Notes: generated by a model not told the origin, from the letters alone. DNA of 64,000 bases from Rhizobacter sp. Root1221 (GCF_001425785.1 NZ_LMDI01000045.1:180735-244734), one strand, 5' to 3'. Positions 18,220 to 26,564 are shown, numbered from the stretch's first letter. Translations and numbers: made by a program.

Positions 18220-18301
18220 TTCCTTCTTCGCCTGCAGCGGGCCACCTGACCCGGCGCCGGCCGTTCGGCACAATGGCGGCCCAGCACCACACGGCCCCGA
18301 C

Positions 18302-19306
18302 ATGAACGCCTCCCACCCGACGGACACGCCCGGCTTTGCCGGGCGCATCCCCGTGAGCCAGACGGGGGGCGAGGTCCAGCTGTTCGCCATGCTCGGGTTC
18401 TCGATACTCGCCGCCGCCCCGTTTTTTGCCGGGGCCGTGTGGTGCATGGACGACAACGCCACCGGCTGGCGGGCCGGGCTGCTGGTGGCCGGAGGGCTGG
18501 TGATGATCGTGCTCGCCGTCGTGGCGATGTTGGCCGGGTTCGTCGGCTGGATGGTGGTCGAGGCCTGGTGGCAGCGGTGGCGCGGCCACCCCGAGCCGTT
18601 CAACCAGACCACGGCGGTCGACATCGGCCCGCACGGGTTGTCGGTCGAAGGCCTCGGCCACGCCAGCTGGCGTGACGTGCTGGCCATCGAAGGTGTGCCC
18701 GACAGCGACAGCCACCTAATCGTGCATACCCGGCCGTTCGGCAAGCTGCTGCTACAAGCGCCGGTCGACGTGCTGGCGCCCGTGTTCGATCGCCACCTCG
18801 CGCGACCGCCGACCGCTGATGGCAACGAGCCGGCGCTGCGGGCGATCGTGTTCCACTGGCCCGGATTTCTCGCGTGGATCTGGGCCGGGTATGCGCTCGC
18901 CGCCGGGGTCGCGGTGGCCATGCTCATCGGCAACCCCGGGGCCGGCACCTTCAAGACGCTGGTGGCGCTCGGCCTGCTGACACCGCTCACGGCATGGCTC
19001 GTGTGGTGGATCCCGTTCGGCCAGCTGGGCGCGTTTTCCGCGAAACGTGTGCGCGCCTTCGAACTCGGCGGCACAGTGCTGCGTTGCACGGACGGCCACT
19101 GGACCGTGGATCTGCGACAGCACCCCGCCACCCACCACCACGTGCGGGGCCTCGGCTACGAGATCGAATTCCTGACGCTGCGGCCACGCGAGGGCGGCCG
19201 GTTCGACCTGGTCCTGGGTGCGGACCCGTCGCACCACGCCCTCCTCGCCACGCTGGACGAGCGGGGGCTGTTGACCGGCCACGAACGCCGGCCCGTCATC
19301 GACTGA
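18302..19306 (+). CDS. Four-helix membrane protein, unknown
   Basis: A 334-residue predicted inner-membrane protein. Two helices lie near the N-terminus (LFAMLGFSILAAAPFFAGAV and LLVAGGLVMIVLAVVAMLAG) and two in the middle (FLAWIWAGYALAAGVAVAML and TLVALGLLTPLTAWLVWWIP). A soluble segment between the pairs (TTAVDIGPHGLSVEGLGHAS) looks like a PH-like membrane-protein domain, and the C-terminal 90 residues are also soluble. It stands alone and converges on a lipoprotein gene through a shared hairpin. I do not recognise a function. Confidence 0.7.
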   Translation: MNASHPTDTPGFAGRIPVSQTGGEVQLFAMLGFSILAAAPFFAGAVWCMDDNATGWRAGLLVAGGLVMIVLAVVAMLAGFVGWMVVEAWWQRWRGHPEPFNQTTAVDIGPHGLSVEGLGHASWRDVLAIEGVPDSDSHLIVHTRPFGKLLLQAPVDVLAPVFDRHLARPPTADGNEPALRAIVFHWPGFLAWIWAGYALAAGVAVAMLIGNPGAGTFKTLVALGLLTPLTAWLVWWIPFGQLGAFSAKRVRAFELGGTVLRCTDGHWTVDLRQHPATHHHVRGLGYEIEFLTLRPREGGRFDLVLGADPSHHALLATLDERGLLTGHERRPVID

Positions 19307-19332
19307 CCGGTGCCCCCGTCAGGGGCACCGGT
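19306..19332. terminator. Bidirectional terminator hairpin overlapping both stops
   Basis: ACCGGTGCCCC-CGTCA-GGGGCACCGGT: 11-bp perfect stem with a 5-nt loop, filling the 12-nt gap between convergent genes. The left arm starts on the last base of the plus-strand stop. The loop holds the minus-strand stop, and the right arm encodes the end of the minus-strand gene. Confidence 0.7.
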
Positions 19333-19609
19333 AGGCGCGCCCCTCGGCCGAGATGCTGAGATAACTCATGCGCCGTTCACCCGGCACCACGTGTGTCGCG
19401 CCCAGTTCGCGCGCGGCCGACAGCACGGCCTCCGCCGCTCGCTGCAGGTCCGCGGCCGGCGACCCGCTGTCGCGCAAGGTCACCCGCTGCACTTCAGCGA
19501 CGAAGGTGCAGCCCTGCACCGTGTCGGCGGTGACGGACTGAACCAGCGCCCCTGGCGTGGCCACGCAACCCGCCACGGCCAGCAGCAGCGAGGCGTTCAG
19601 CGCGCGCAC
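19319..19609 (-). CDS. DUF4156-type lipoprotein
   Basis: A 96-residue predicted outer-membrane lipoprotein with a GTG start. The signal ends at lipobox AVAGC (Cys near 15). The mature part (VQGCTFVAEVQRVTLRD, AARELGATHVVPGERR, and a C-terminal YRC) resembles DUF4156 proteins such as E. coli YjeI, which are small cell-envelope lipoproteins with a conserved Cys pair. Function is unknown in the family. It overlaps the shared terminator hairpin at its 3' end. Confidence 0.65.
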   Translation of the reverse strand: MRALNASLLLAVAGCVATPGALVQSVTADTVQGCTFVAEVQRVTLRDSGSPAADLQRAAEAVLSAARELGATHVVPGERRMSYLSISAEGRAYRCP

Positions 19610-19785
19610 CGGTACGCCTCCGCGATGGCCGATGCGGGGTCATTGCGCCGGCAATGGTGGAACAATCGGCTGCCCCGGCCCGGCGCACGCGAGGCGCGCG
19701 GCAAGCCGGCGAAACCTTGACCTTGCAAGCCAGTCATGGGCAAGGAATGACATTGAAACCCGCTGTACAAGAAACGGCCATCGAC

Positions 19786-20331
19786 ATGAACGCACAAGAA
19801 CGCGCTGGGTTGCTCGACGCCCTGAAGTCTCGGTTCGAGAAGAACATGCATCGCCACGAAGGGATCGCATGGGCTGCTGTGGCGGCGCGGCTTGAACGCC
19901 ATCCGGAGGCGCTGAAGCCGCTGGGCCTGATGGAAGCCACGGGCGGCGAGCCCGACGTGGTGGGCCATGACCAGGAGGCCGGCCACATCGTGTTCTGCGA
20001 TTGCGCGCCGGAGAGCCCGGTGGGTCGTCGAAGCCTCTGCTACGACACCGCGGCGCTGGACGCGAGGAAAGAGAACAAGCCGCAGGGCAGTGCGATGGAT
20101 GTGGCCGGCGAGATGGGCATCCACCTCCTGACCGAGGACCAGTACCGGGCGCTGCAGAAGCTCGGCGAGTTCGACACGAAGACCTCGAGCTGGGTGGCCT
20201 CGCCACCGGACGTTCGATCGCTGGGTGGCGCGCTCTTCTGCGATCGCCGCTACGGCCGCGTGTTCGTGTATCACAACGGGGCCCAGTCGTACTATGCCAG
20301 CAGGGGCTTCCGCGGCTCGCTTGCCGTGTGA
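19786..20331 (+). CDS. DUF4256 domain protein
   Basis: A 181-residue cytoplasmic protein that matches DUF4256 over its full length. Hallmark stretches are LKSRFEKNMHRHEGI, TGGEPDVVGHD, FCDCAPESPVGRRSLCYD, EMGIHLLTEDQYRALQKLG, FDTKTSSWV and LGGALFCDRRYGRVFVYHNG. The family is widespread and has no assigned activity. The ATG at 19786 gives the usual family start; the ATG at 19747 adds 13 residues and has AAGGA abutting it. It stands alone, convergent with the Zn-ribbon gene. Confidence 0.85.
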   Translation: MNAQERAGLLDALKSRFEKNMHRHEGIAWAAVAARLERHPEALKPLGLMEATGGEPDVVGHDQEAGHIVFCDCAPESPVGRRSLCYDTAALDARKENKPQGSAMDVAGEMGIHLLTEDQYRALQKLGEFDTKTSSWVASPPDVRSLGGALFCDRRYGRVFVYHNGAQSYYASRGFRGSLAV

Positions 20332-20370
20332 GATGCCATGGCTGGCCTGTGTTCGCATCGCCCTCGCCGG

Positions 20371-20646
20371 TCAATCGAAGATGTCACTCAACCATGACTT
20401 CTTGCGATAGCCGCCGCTTCGATCGTGCTTGCCGAAATCGGAATCGCGGAAATCCCGGGGGGCGCTTCTGCCCGCGGGGCTCCGGGGCACGTCCACCGGC
20501 ACCTCTTGGCGGCCCGACAGCTGAATGAGCTTGTCGAGTTCGCCCCGGTCGAGCCAGACGCCGCGACAGTTGGGACAGTAGTCGATCTCGACACCTTGCC
20601 TGTCGGACATGAGAAGGGTCGCTTCGGGGCACACCGGGCACTTCAT
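20371..20646 (-). CDS. TFIIB-type zinc-ribbon protein
   Basis: A 91-residue protein with an N-terminal zinc ribbon: CPVC near residues 3-6 and CPNC near 24-27, followed by GVWLDRGELDKLI, the signature of the zf-TFIIB family. The C-terminal half is charged and Ser/Arg-rich with no fold. AAGGAG sits 8 nt before the ATG at 20646. These small proteins are common in proteobacteria; their role is unknown. Confidence 0.83.
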   Translation of the reverse strand: MKCPVCPEATLLMSDRQGVEIDYCPNCRGVWLDRGELDKLIQLSGRQEVPVDVPRSPAGRSAPRDFRDSDFGKHDRSGGYRKKSWLSDIFD

Positions 20647-20804
20647 TTGTACACTCCTTGAGGTTGAGTCGAGACATCGGCGTACGAGCCTCCGACGGGT
20701 GATGTGAGTCGAGGGGGAGCGGAGAGTTCCGGTGAATGCGGCCGGTTTTGCTGCGCGCCATCGATCGCTGCCCTTTAACGTCACGCCCAAGGCAATGCAC
20801 TGAA

Positions 20805-21893
20805 ATGCCGCATACCCACCTTCATCACGCCCTTCGGCTCGAATTCGGCGCAGACAGCCTGGCCTCGATCAACCTCTCGGGCGCAGCGTTCAGCGGCGAT
20901 TGGTTGTGGCTGGTCGGAGACGAGTCTGCCGCCGTGGAACTGCTTCAGCGTCGAGAGCCTGTCGGCGGCGAAATCCTTCGCTATGTCCAGACGCACTCGT
21001 TCCCGTTGTCCACCGTGCTGGATCTCGCGGGCGGGCCGGATGACGAAGCCGACCTGGAAGGCATGGCCGTTTGCGATGGCTGGCTGTGGCTCGTCGGCTC
21101 CCACGGGCTGAAGCGCAAGAACGCAAAAGCGGAGAAGGACGACATCGCCAACGCGAAGCGGCTGACCCGGATCGAACTGGACGGCAACCGGCGCCTCCTC
21201 GCGCGCGTTCCTATCGAGACGGGCAGCGATGGCACCCCGCGCCTTGTTCGCGAGGCCGCCGATGGGCGCCACGCGCTGCGCCTGAAAGGTGGTGTTGAAC
21301 GCAATGCGTTGATGGATCTCCTTGCGGACGATCCCCACGTCGCACCGTTCCTGGCCATACCCGGCAAGGACAATGGCTTCGACATCGAGGGACTCGCCGT
21401 CGACGGCCATCGGCTCCTGCTGGGCCTGCGCGGCCCCGTGCTGCGGGGGTGGACGTTGTTGCTCGAGATTGCCGTCGAACCGCAGGGCCAGTGGTTGCGC
21501 CTGGCCCCGCTGGACGATGAAGGCACCCTGCTGAAGAAGCACTTCCTGCAACTCGGCGGCTTAGGCGTGCGCGACCTCCATTTCGACGGCGGCGACTTGT
21601 TCATCCTGGCGGGCCCGACGATGGTGCTGGACGGGGACATCAGGCTGTTTCGCTGGACCGACGCTCGCCGCACGCTGAAGAACAACCGGCAGGCCGTGCG
21701 GTTCGAGCATGGGTTCGTCGATCCGGTCGACCTTCCCCACACACCCGGACATGATCGCGCCGAGGCATTCTGCGAAGTGCCGGCCGGGCTTGCGCCCGGC
21801 CTGTCCAACTGGCTGGTGCTATACGATGCGCCCGGGTCGCAGCGCCGTCCTGCCGAGCATGTGGTGCTTGGCGATCTCCTGCGCCGTGATTGA
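20805..21893 (+). CDS. DUF3616 family protein
   Basis: A 362-residue protein with repeated beta-strand blocks of the DUF3616 kind: INLSGAAFSGDWLWLVGDE near the N-terminus, DLEGMAVCDGWLWLVGSHG, KDNGFDIEGLAVDGHRLLLG and GVRDLHFDGGDLFILAGPT. This suggests a beta-propeller-like fold. No signal peptide is visible. AAGG lies 9-12 nt before the ATG. Function is unknown. It is the last gene before the LysR remnant and candidate effector, where base composition becomes less GC-rich. Confidence 0.82.
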   Translation: MPHTHLHHALRLEFGADSLASINLSGAAFSGDWLWLVGDESAAVELLQRREPVGGEILRYVQTHSFPLSTVLDLAGGPDDEADLEGMAVCDGWLWLVGSHGLKRKNAKAEKDDIANAKRLTRIELDGNRRLLARVPIETGSDGTPRLVREAADGRHALRLKGGVERNALMDLLADDPHVAPFLAIPGKDNGFDIEGLAVDGHRLLLGLRGPVLRGWTLLLEIAVEPQGQWLRLAPLDDEGTLLKKHFLQLGGLGVRDLHFDGGDLFILAGPTMVLDGDIRLFRWTDARRTLKNNRQAVRFEHGFVDPVDLPHTPGHDRAEAFCEVPAGLAPGLSNWLVLYDAPGSQRRPAEHVVLGDLLRRD

Positions 21894-21929
21894 CCCAGGA
21901 CTGAACCGCAGCACGCTGCAGGAGCAGGA

Positions 21930-22012
21930 TCAGACGGGCTTCGGGGTCGCCTGGCTGGAGGCCTCCGGCGCCTCGCCCAGGCGCGCGGCCAGGAAATCGA
22001 GGAAGCTGCTCA
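21930..22012 (-). pseudogene. 3' fragment of a LysR-type regulator gene
   Basis: On the minus strand the last 26 or so codons read SSFLDFLAARLGEAPEASSQ and end at a TGA (21930). The pattern FLDFLAxRL close to the end is the common C-terminal tail of LysR substrate-binding domains. No further LysR sequence lies upstream: the frame meets the end of the candidate effector gene at 22014. The fragment therefore looks like what remains of a LysR gene cut by insertion or deletion. It is short, so the assignment is tentative. Confidence 0.4.
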
Positions 22013-22013
22013 A

Positions 22014-23129
22014 TCAGTCAGGAGACTGGACCGGCGCAAGGGCAGCAAGGAAACGCCGCTGAAGTGTGTCGCTGGAGGCCAACTCGTCGCGCAGCGACTT
22101 GGCGATCTCGACGTGTACAAATGGAAGTTTGCGTTCGCGGCAGGCACGCGCTTCGACATTCCTCAACGCACCGAGCATGTTGATCTCCTCGGGAAAGACG
22201 CGCACGCCATCATGTACGACTTGGCGCAAGGCGCCGATGTCAATTCGCCCATTCGTTCCTGACGAGCTGACGATCACGGATGCCTGCGGCGCTTTCTCGT
22301 CCCTGAATCCGTGCAGCTGAAGCGTGGCGCCCCCGTCGGCAATGAGCGCCTCGTGCGCTGCGAGAAAGAACGTTGGCGTTGCGTTGGCAGCGTCAGAGGG
22401 GGAGACGACACCGGGAGCGGGACTGGTGCCGACGCCATCTTGCATCAAGGCGCGATTCCTGTGGACGGTGTTGATGAGCAGTGCCCGCGCGTCGAGTACT
22501 TCAAGAGCGCGGATACCCAAGTCCATCGTGCCGCGATCGAAGAACACGTGAGGCGTCTCGAGGAGTAACGAGGGGCCGTCCCCAAGCCGAAAGATGACCG
22601 CGCCCGCGCCCCTTCTGTGATCTGGATGCTCATGCGCAATCCAGTACCTGGAAGAGAACGGCTCCAAGACAAAACCTTCGGGTGGCGTTGCGGTAGGGTG
22701 CTGCCCGCTTCCAGCTGCGGTTGCCGTATCGGAAATCCATGTTCGGTATGCCTGCACCTCTTCCGGCATGGGTGGAACATAGTTGACCGCTGTCTTCCCA
22801 CCATCACAGAACGCGGCACACCGGGCTCGCAACTGCGCAAAAGGAAAAGGCTGAATCCCCGAGACGCTTGTCCCGTGCGTGTCATTGTCAGCCGCACCCA
22901 TGCGTGACGACAGACGGGTTCGCGGTGCCATGACAGCTTTCGCAGCCGCCGGCTCCATCGGAGGCCTCGACCTCAGTGGAGACAGGGCGGAGGAATCAGC
23001 TTGCTGTGTCGCCGACGGCGAGTGAGTCGCGCGCGACGGGTTGCCGGACAAACTCGGAACTTGTGAACTGCCGTCGCTGAGCGGCCGGGCCTCCCGCCCG
23101 CTCAACGCCTTGCTCGGAAAACACCCCAT
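22014..23129 (-). CDS. Candidate secreted effector with N-myristoylation motif (MGCFPSK)
   Basis: A 371-residue protein that I cannot assign to a named family. It opens MGCFPSKALS, with Gly2, Cys3, Ser6 and Lys7 all fitting the eukaryotic N-myristoylation/palmitoylation motif seen in plant-pathogen effectors such as AvrB and AvrRpm1. The first 60 residues hold 14 Ser and few acidic residues, like type III secretion leaders. From about 150 on there is a folded domain with invariant-looking motifs: HEHPDHRRGAG, ETPH (191-194), NTVHRN (220-225), AAHEAL and QLHGF (271-275). These are possibly metal-binding or hydrolytic. GGAG sits 8 nt before the ATG. It is less GC-rich than its neighbours and abuts a LysR remnant. 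No PIP box was found upstream. Secretion and host targeting are inference. Confidence 0.6.
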   Translation of the reverse strand: MGCFPSKALSGREARPLSDGSSQVPSLSGNPSRATHSPSATQQADSSALSPLRSRPPMEPAAAKAVMAPRTRLSSRMGAADNDTHGTSVSGIQPFPFAQLRARCAAFCDGGKTAVNYVPPMPEEVQAYRTWISDTATAAGSGQHPTATPPEGFVLEPFSSRYWIAHEHPDHRRGAGAVIFRLGDGPSLLLETPHVFFDRGTMDLGIRALEVLDARALLINTVHRNRALMQDGVGTSPAPGVVSPSDAANATPTFFLAAHEALIADGGATLQLHGFRDEKAPQASVIVSSSGTNGRIDIGALRQVVHDGVRVFPEEINMLGALRNVEARACRERKLPFVHVEIAKSLRDELASSDTLQRRFLAALAPVQSPD

Positions 23130-23281
23130 CTGTCGTCTCCATTTATGCAGTGTCGCGGTGTGGTGAATTGCGGCACGAGCCGCAAGTTCATGGACTCGCT
23201 CTCTCTCTGGTCAAGGCGGCGTCGGTTCGACCTTCGGGTCCTCGATCAACACGCCGGCCGGGGGGCCTCTTTTCGGGACGG

Positions 23282-23674
23282 TCAGTTGGGCTCCGGTCGG
23301 AGCCCTTCCACGATATAGACCCGGGACTTGGCGGACCGGTGGCGGATGGGCTGAATCGCGCGGTAGGCCGGAGAGTCGTACCACCCCTGCGCCTGTTCGA
23401 AACTCGGGAAGGCGATGATCACCACGCGCTTGGTCGCGTCGCCTTCAAGAGACTTGGCTTGTCCGCCGCGCACCACGTATCTCCCACCGAATGGCGTGAA
23501 CGTCGACTCGACGGCCGCGCTGTACGGCTTGATGCCCTCGGCGTCGGTCAGTTCGAATTCGGAGATGTAGTACGCCGGAGCGGTGGCCGTCGGTGACGGC
23601 TGCGGGTGCGCGACTCGCATCGGCACGACCAGCGCGGCGAAGGCCGCAATCCACAGTGTTCCCTTGGGCTTCAT
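23282..23674 (-). CDS. Secreted DUF1330 protein
   Basis: A 130-residue protein with a signal peptide (GTLWIAAFAALVVPMRVAHP) and one DUF1330 domain, a dimeric ferredoxin-like alpha/beta barrel related to ABM monooxygenases. Visible marks are AYYISEFELTDAEGIKPYSA, GGRYVVRGG, RVVIIAFPSFEQAQGWYDSP and AYRAIQPIR. The enzyme activity of the family is not established, and periplasmic export is unusual for it. It follows the tandem ABM gene after 21 nt on the same strand, so the two probably form one operon. Confidence 0.8.
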   Translation of the reverse strand: MKPKGTLWIAAFAALVVPMRVAHPQPSPTATAPAYYISEFELTDAEGIKPYSAAVESTFTPFGGRYVVRGGQAKSLEGDATKRVVIIAFPSFEQAQGWYDSPAYRAIQPIRHRSAKSRVYIVEGLRPEPN

Positions 23675-23695
23675 CGGATTCCTCTACCCGGGCAT

Positions 23696-24409
23696 TCAGC
23701 GGGGTTTGGTGGCCACGATCAGCACGGTCGCCTCCACGAGCTTGCGTCCGGTGATCATCGGCTGGGTGACTTCCAGGTATTTCTTGAAGTGCGGCGTTTC
23801 GCGGTGCAACAGATAGGCGTTCTCATCGGCATAGATTTCGATGAAACGGATCTGATGGGGGGCATCCTTCAGGGCCATCGCGTAGATCGCACCGACCCCC
23901 GGCTCGACGCGAATCGAAGCCTCGATCTCTTCAGACACCGCCGCCTTGTAGGCGTCGAGTCGGGCTGGATCGATCTCCAGATCGGCCGTGCGAACGACCG
24001 GGTTCGGCGGCAGCGACGACTTCGTGCCCAGCAGCACGGGCACCGTGTCGAACAGCGCGCGGGCAGTCGTCATCGCTTCGGTCGTGGCGCGGAACTGCTG
24101 GAAGTGCGGCGTGCGCCGATGTTCCTCATAGGCCGCCGCATCCACATACATCTCGAAGACGCGGATCTTCGCGGGGTTGCCATTTTCTGCAATCACATGC
24201 AACGCGAGTACGCCGGGCTCGTGCCGCAGAGAGGCCTCGGCATGCCCGATTGCCGCGCGCTTGAATGCGTCGAACTGGGCCGGATCGATTTGAAGGTCCG
24301 CGAGACGCACGAATGGCATGCGCTTCTCCTGGGCCGGCGAGGCGGGATGGAAGAACAAGCCGAGCATCAGCGCGCCCAGCGGAAGGAGTGTGTGGAGCTT
24401 CATTGCCAT
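23696..24409 (-). CDS. Secreted protein with tandem ABM-like domains
   Basis: A 237-residue exported protein. A signal peptide (LLPLGALMLGLFFHPASPAQ) precedes two repeats of about 100 residues, each like an antibiotic-biosynthesis-monooxygenase (ABM/YgiN) domain. Repeat one is VRLADLQIDPAQFDAFKRAA, then VFEMYVDAAAYEEHRRTPHF. Repeat two is VRTADLEIDPARLDAYKAAV, then FIEIYADENAYLLHRETPHF. The internal fusion mimics the dimer such proteins usually form. It is the first gene of a two-gene operon with the DUF1330 protein and is divergent from the MarR regulator. A link to the adjacent aromatic catabolism cluster is possible but unproven. Confidence 0.8.
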   Translation of the reverse strand: MAMKLHTLLPLGALMLGLFFHPASPAQEKRMPFVRLADLQIDPAQFDAFKRAAIGHAEASLRHEPGVLALHVIAENGNPAKIRVFEMYVDAAAYEEHRRTPHFQQFRATTEAMTTARALFDTVPVLLGTKSSLPPNPVVRTADLEIDPARLDAYKAAVSEEIEASIRVEPGVGAIYAMALKDAPHQIRFIEIYADENAYLLHRETPHFKKYLEVTQPMITGRKLVEATVLIVATKPR

Positions 24410-24616
24410 GCGTGACGTCGATGCCAGGGATTCTGTGACGCGCGGCAGCCTCGTGGATAGAGCGATGCAATCGAAACCTTGCCTGATCCTCCTGCGTCTG
24501 CAGTCTCTGTGCTGGCAACGCTCGCCCAGCGCATCGCCACTTGGACGGTCGGCGTCGAACAGTTCAAGACCGGCGTCAATTTCAAGAGAAGGCCGGGGTT
24601 ATCATCCTGCGCACCC

Positions 24617-25069
24617 ATGAGCCCGTCGCGCGAGAAGTCCCCTCCCCTCGACCAGTCCCGCCTGGCCCACACGCTGGGCTACGCCATCGCACGGGCGGCC
24701 GTCACCACGAACCAGCTGTTCAGCCAAGGGGTGGGTGAGCCGTTGGTCGTGCGGCCGGTGGAGTTCACGCTGCTGCAGTTGATCTTCTCCAACCGCAACA
24801 CCACGCAGAAGCGCCTGTGCGATCTGCTGCGGGTGCCGGCGCCGCAGATGACGCTGATCCTCGACCGCCTGCAGGAGCGCGGCTGGGTTGTGCGCGAACG
24901 TGACGCCAACGACCGCCGCGCGCTGCACCTGCAACTCACGCCCGACGGCGAGCGCCTCGCCGAGCAAAGCCTCGCGGCGTTGCGGGAGGCCGAGCAAGCG
25001 CTCGACCGTTCCCTGACCGAGGGCGAACGACTGCTGCTGCAGGAGCTGCTGGCCAAGGTCGCGCGCTGA
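24617..25069 (+). CDS. MarR-family regulator, likely of the ferulate operon
   Basis: A 150-residue winged-helix regulator. The DNA-binding region reads TQKRLCDLLRVPAPQMTLIL and DRLQERGWVVRERDANDRRA, the MarR signature, followed by LTPDGERLAEQSL. The ATG at 24617 begins a normal-length protein; an upstream extension to 24479 is low quality. It lies 253 nt before the thiolase gene on the same strand. MarR proteins such as FerC and CouR control hydroxycinnamate operons and respond to hydroxycinnamoyl-CoA. A similar role here is inferred from position and from the palindromes and repeats between the two genes. Confidence 0.85.
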   Translation: MSPSREKSPPLDQSRLAHTLGYAIARAAVTTNQLFSQGVGEPLVVRPVEFTLLQLIFSNRNTTQKRLCDLLRVPAPQMTLILDRLQERGWVVRERDANDRRALHLQLTPDGERLAEQSLAALREAEQALDRSLTEGERLLLQELLAKVAR

Positions 25070-25185
25070 GCGCGTTCCGGCCGCGGCTACGCTGAACAGC
25101 CCGGGCCAGAACAGTTTTCTTTGGGAACCATTTCTTCCTCGCACCACGACAACGCGGAATCGTTGCCCTGGTGCGCTGTCGCATG

Positions 25186-25217
25186 GGTAAATCCATCCGA
25201 TGAACATGGTAAATCCA
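25186..25217. promoter_or_regulatory. Direct repeat upstream of the ferulate operon
   Basis: Two copies of GGTAAATCCA (25186-25195 and 25208-25217), 22 bp apart, i.e. two helical turns on one face. They lie 105-137 nt before the thiolase ATG. The spacing suits a dimeric activator or repressor. Confidence 0.45.
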
Positions 25218-25245
25218 CGAACCCGAGGCCCACACGATCCGTGTA

Positions 25246-25293
25246 AACCCTAGGGTTCGATCCTCCAATTTAGTTAATACTGTTAATCATTAA
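25246..25293. promoter_or_regulatory. Two palindromes in the ferulate operon promoter region
   Basis: A perfect 12-bp palindrome AACCCTAGGGTT (25246-25257) and an AT-rich palindrome TTAATCATTAA (25283-25293) lie just upstream of the thiolase ATG at 25323, in the least GC-rich spot of the area. Either could be the MarR operator, the other overlapping the promoter. The direct repeats at 25186-25217 add a third candidate. Confidence 0.5.
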
Positions 25294-25322
25294 AGGCCCA
25301 TCAAACTCAAGCAAACCCCACC

Positions 25323-26564
25323 ATGCCCGACTTCTCAGCCCGCTTCGACGACCACTGGCTTCTCGGCGGCGCGCGCACGCCGCTGGTGGACTACTGCGGC
25401 GCGCTCGCCGAGGTCTCGCCCATCGACCTCGGCATCAAGTCTGCCCGCGCCGCGCTCGAGCGCACCGGCGTGCCGGGCAGCGCCATCGACTCGGTCGTCA
25501 CGGCCTCCATGGCCCAGGCTTCCTTCGACGCCTACATGCTGCCCCGCCACGTCGGCCTGTATGCGGGCGTGCCCATCGACGTGCCGGCCATCCTGGTGCA
25601 GCGCATCTGCGGCAGCGGCTTCGAGATCATTCGCCAGGCGGCCGACCAGATCACGCTCGGCTACGCCAGCCTCGCGCTCGTGGTGGGCGCGGAGTCGATG
25701 TCGCGCAACCCGATCTGCGCCTACACCCACCGCGGTGGCTTCAAGCTCGGCGCGCCGGTCGAGTTCAAGGACTTCCTCTGGGAGGCGCTCGACGACCCCG
25801 CCGCCAAGGTCTCCATGATCCAGACGGCCGAGAACCTCGCGAAGAAGTACGGCATCACCCGCGCCGAGGTGGATGCCTACGCCGCGGCCTCCTTCGAGCG
25901 CGCCCTGCGCGCACAGGCCGAGGGTTTCTTCGCAGACGAGATCGTGCCGGTGACGACCGAGCGCTTCGAACTCGCGGGCTACGAGCCGCGCGGCATCAAG
26001 CTGCCCCGCAAGGTGGCCACGGCCGATCGCGACACCCATCCGCGCCCCTCGCCCCTCGACACGCTGGCTGCATTGCGCACGGTCTATGAAGGCGGCGTGC
26101 AGACGGCGGGCAACTCCGCAGCCCTCGTCGACGGCGCGGCCGCCGTGGTCGTGGCCTCGGGTGCGCAGGTGCGTGACCGCGGGCTGCAACCGCTGGCACG
26201 GCTGCGCGGCGCGGCGGCGGCGGGCGTGCCGCCGGAGATCATGGGCATCGGCCCGGCACCGGCCATCCGCGCGCTGCTGGCGCGCTGCGAGCTGAAGCTC
26301 TCCGACATCGACCTTTTCGAGATCAACGAGGCCCAAGGTGCCCAGACCCTGGCCTGCGTGAAGGAACTGGGGCTGGACCTGAACCGGCTCAACGTCAACG
26401 GCGGCGCCATCGCGCTGGGCCACCCGCTCGCCGCCACCGGCGTCCGCCTCACGCTGACGGCCGCGCGCGAGCTGCAGCGCCGCGGCGGCCGCTACGCGGT
26501 CGTCTCTGCCTGCGTGGGCGGCGGCCAAGGCATGGCATTGCTCATCGAGAACACCCAAGCATGA
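25323..26564 (+). CDS. Thiolase (acetyl-CoA C-acyltransferase type)
   Basis: A 413-residue thiolase. The nucleophilic Cys is in VQRICGSGFE (near 98), the His in NVNGGAIALGHPLAATG and the second Cys in SACVGGGQGMA near the C-terminus; all are in place. The usual NEAF motif reads NEAQ, a change beside the conserved Asn. It would cleave the beta-ketoacyl-CoA made from ferulate to vanilloyl-CoA plus acetyl-CoA. It is the first gene of a run in which every junction from thiolase to dehydrogenase overlaps by 4 nt. The specific substrate is deduced from the feruloyl-CoA synthase in the operon. Confidence 0.9.
   Translation: MPDFSARFDDHWLLGGARTPLVDYCGALAEVSPIDLGIKSARAALERTGVPGSAIDSVVTASMAQASFDAYMLPRHVGLYAGVPIDVPAILVQRICGSGFEIIRQAADQITLGYASLALVVGAESMSRNPICAYTHRGGFKLGAPVEFKDFLWEALDDPAAKVSMIQTAENLAKKYGITRAEVDAYAAASFERALRAQAEGFFADEIVPVTTERFELAGYEPRGIKLPRKVATADRDTHPRPSPLDTLAALRTVYEGGVQTAGNSAALVDGAAAVVVASGAQVRDRGLQPLARLRGAAAAGVPPEIMGIGPAPAIRALLARCELKLSDIDLFEINEAQGAQTLACVKELGLDLNRLNVNGGAIALGHPLAATGVRLTLTAARELQRRGGRYAVVSACVGGGQGMALLIENTQA

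Noticed and set aside
23130-23281. PIP box or HrpL box upstream of the MGCFPSK gene
   Set aside because: No TTCG-N16-TTCG or GGAACC-N16-CCAC pattern found on the relevant strand.
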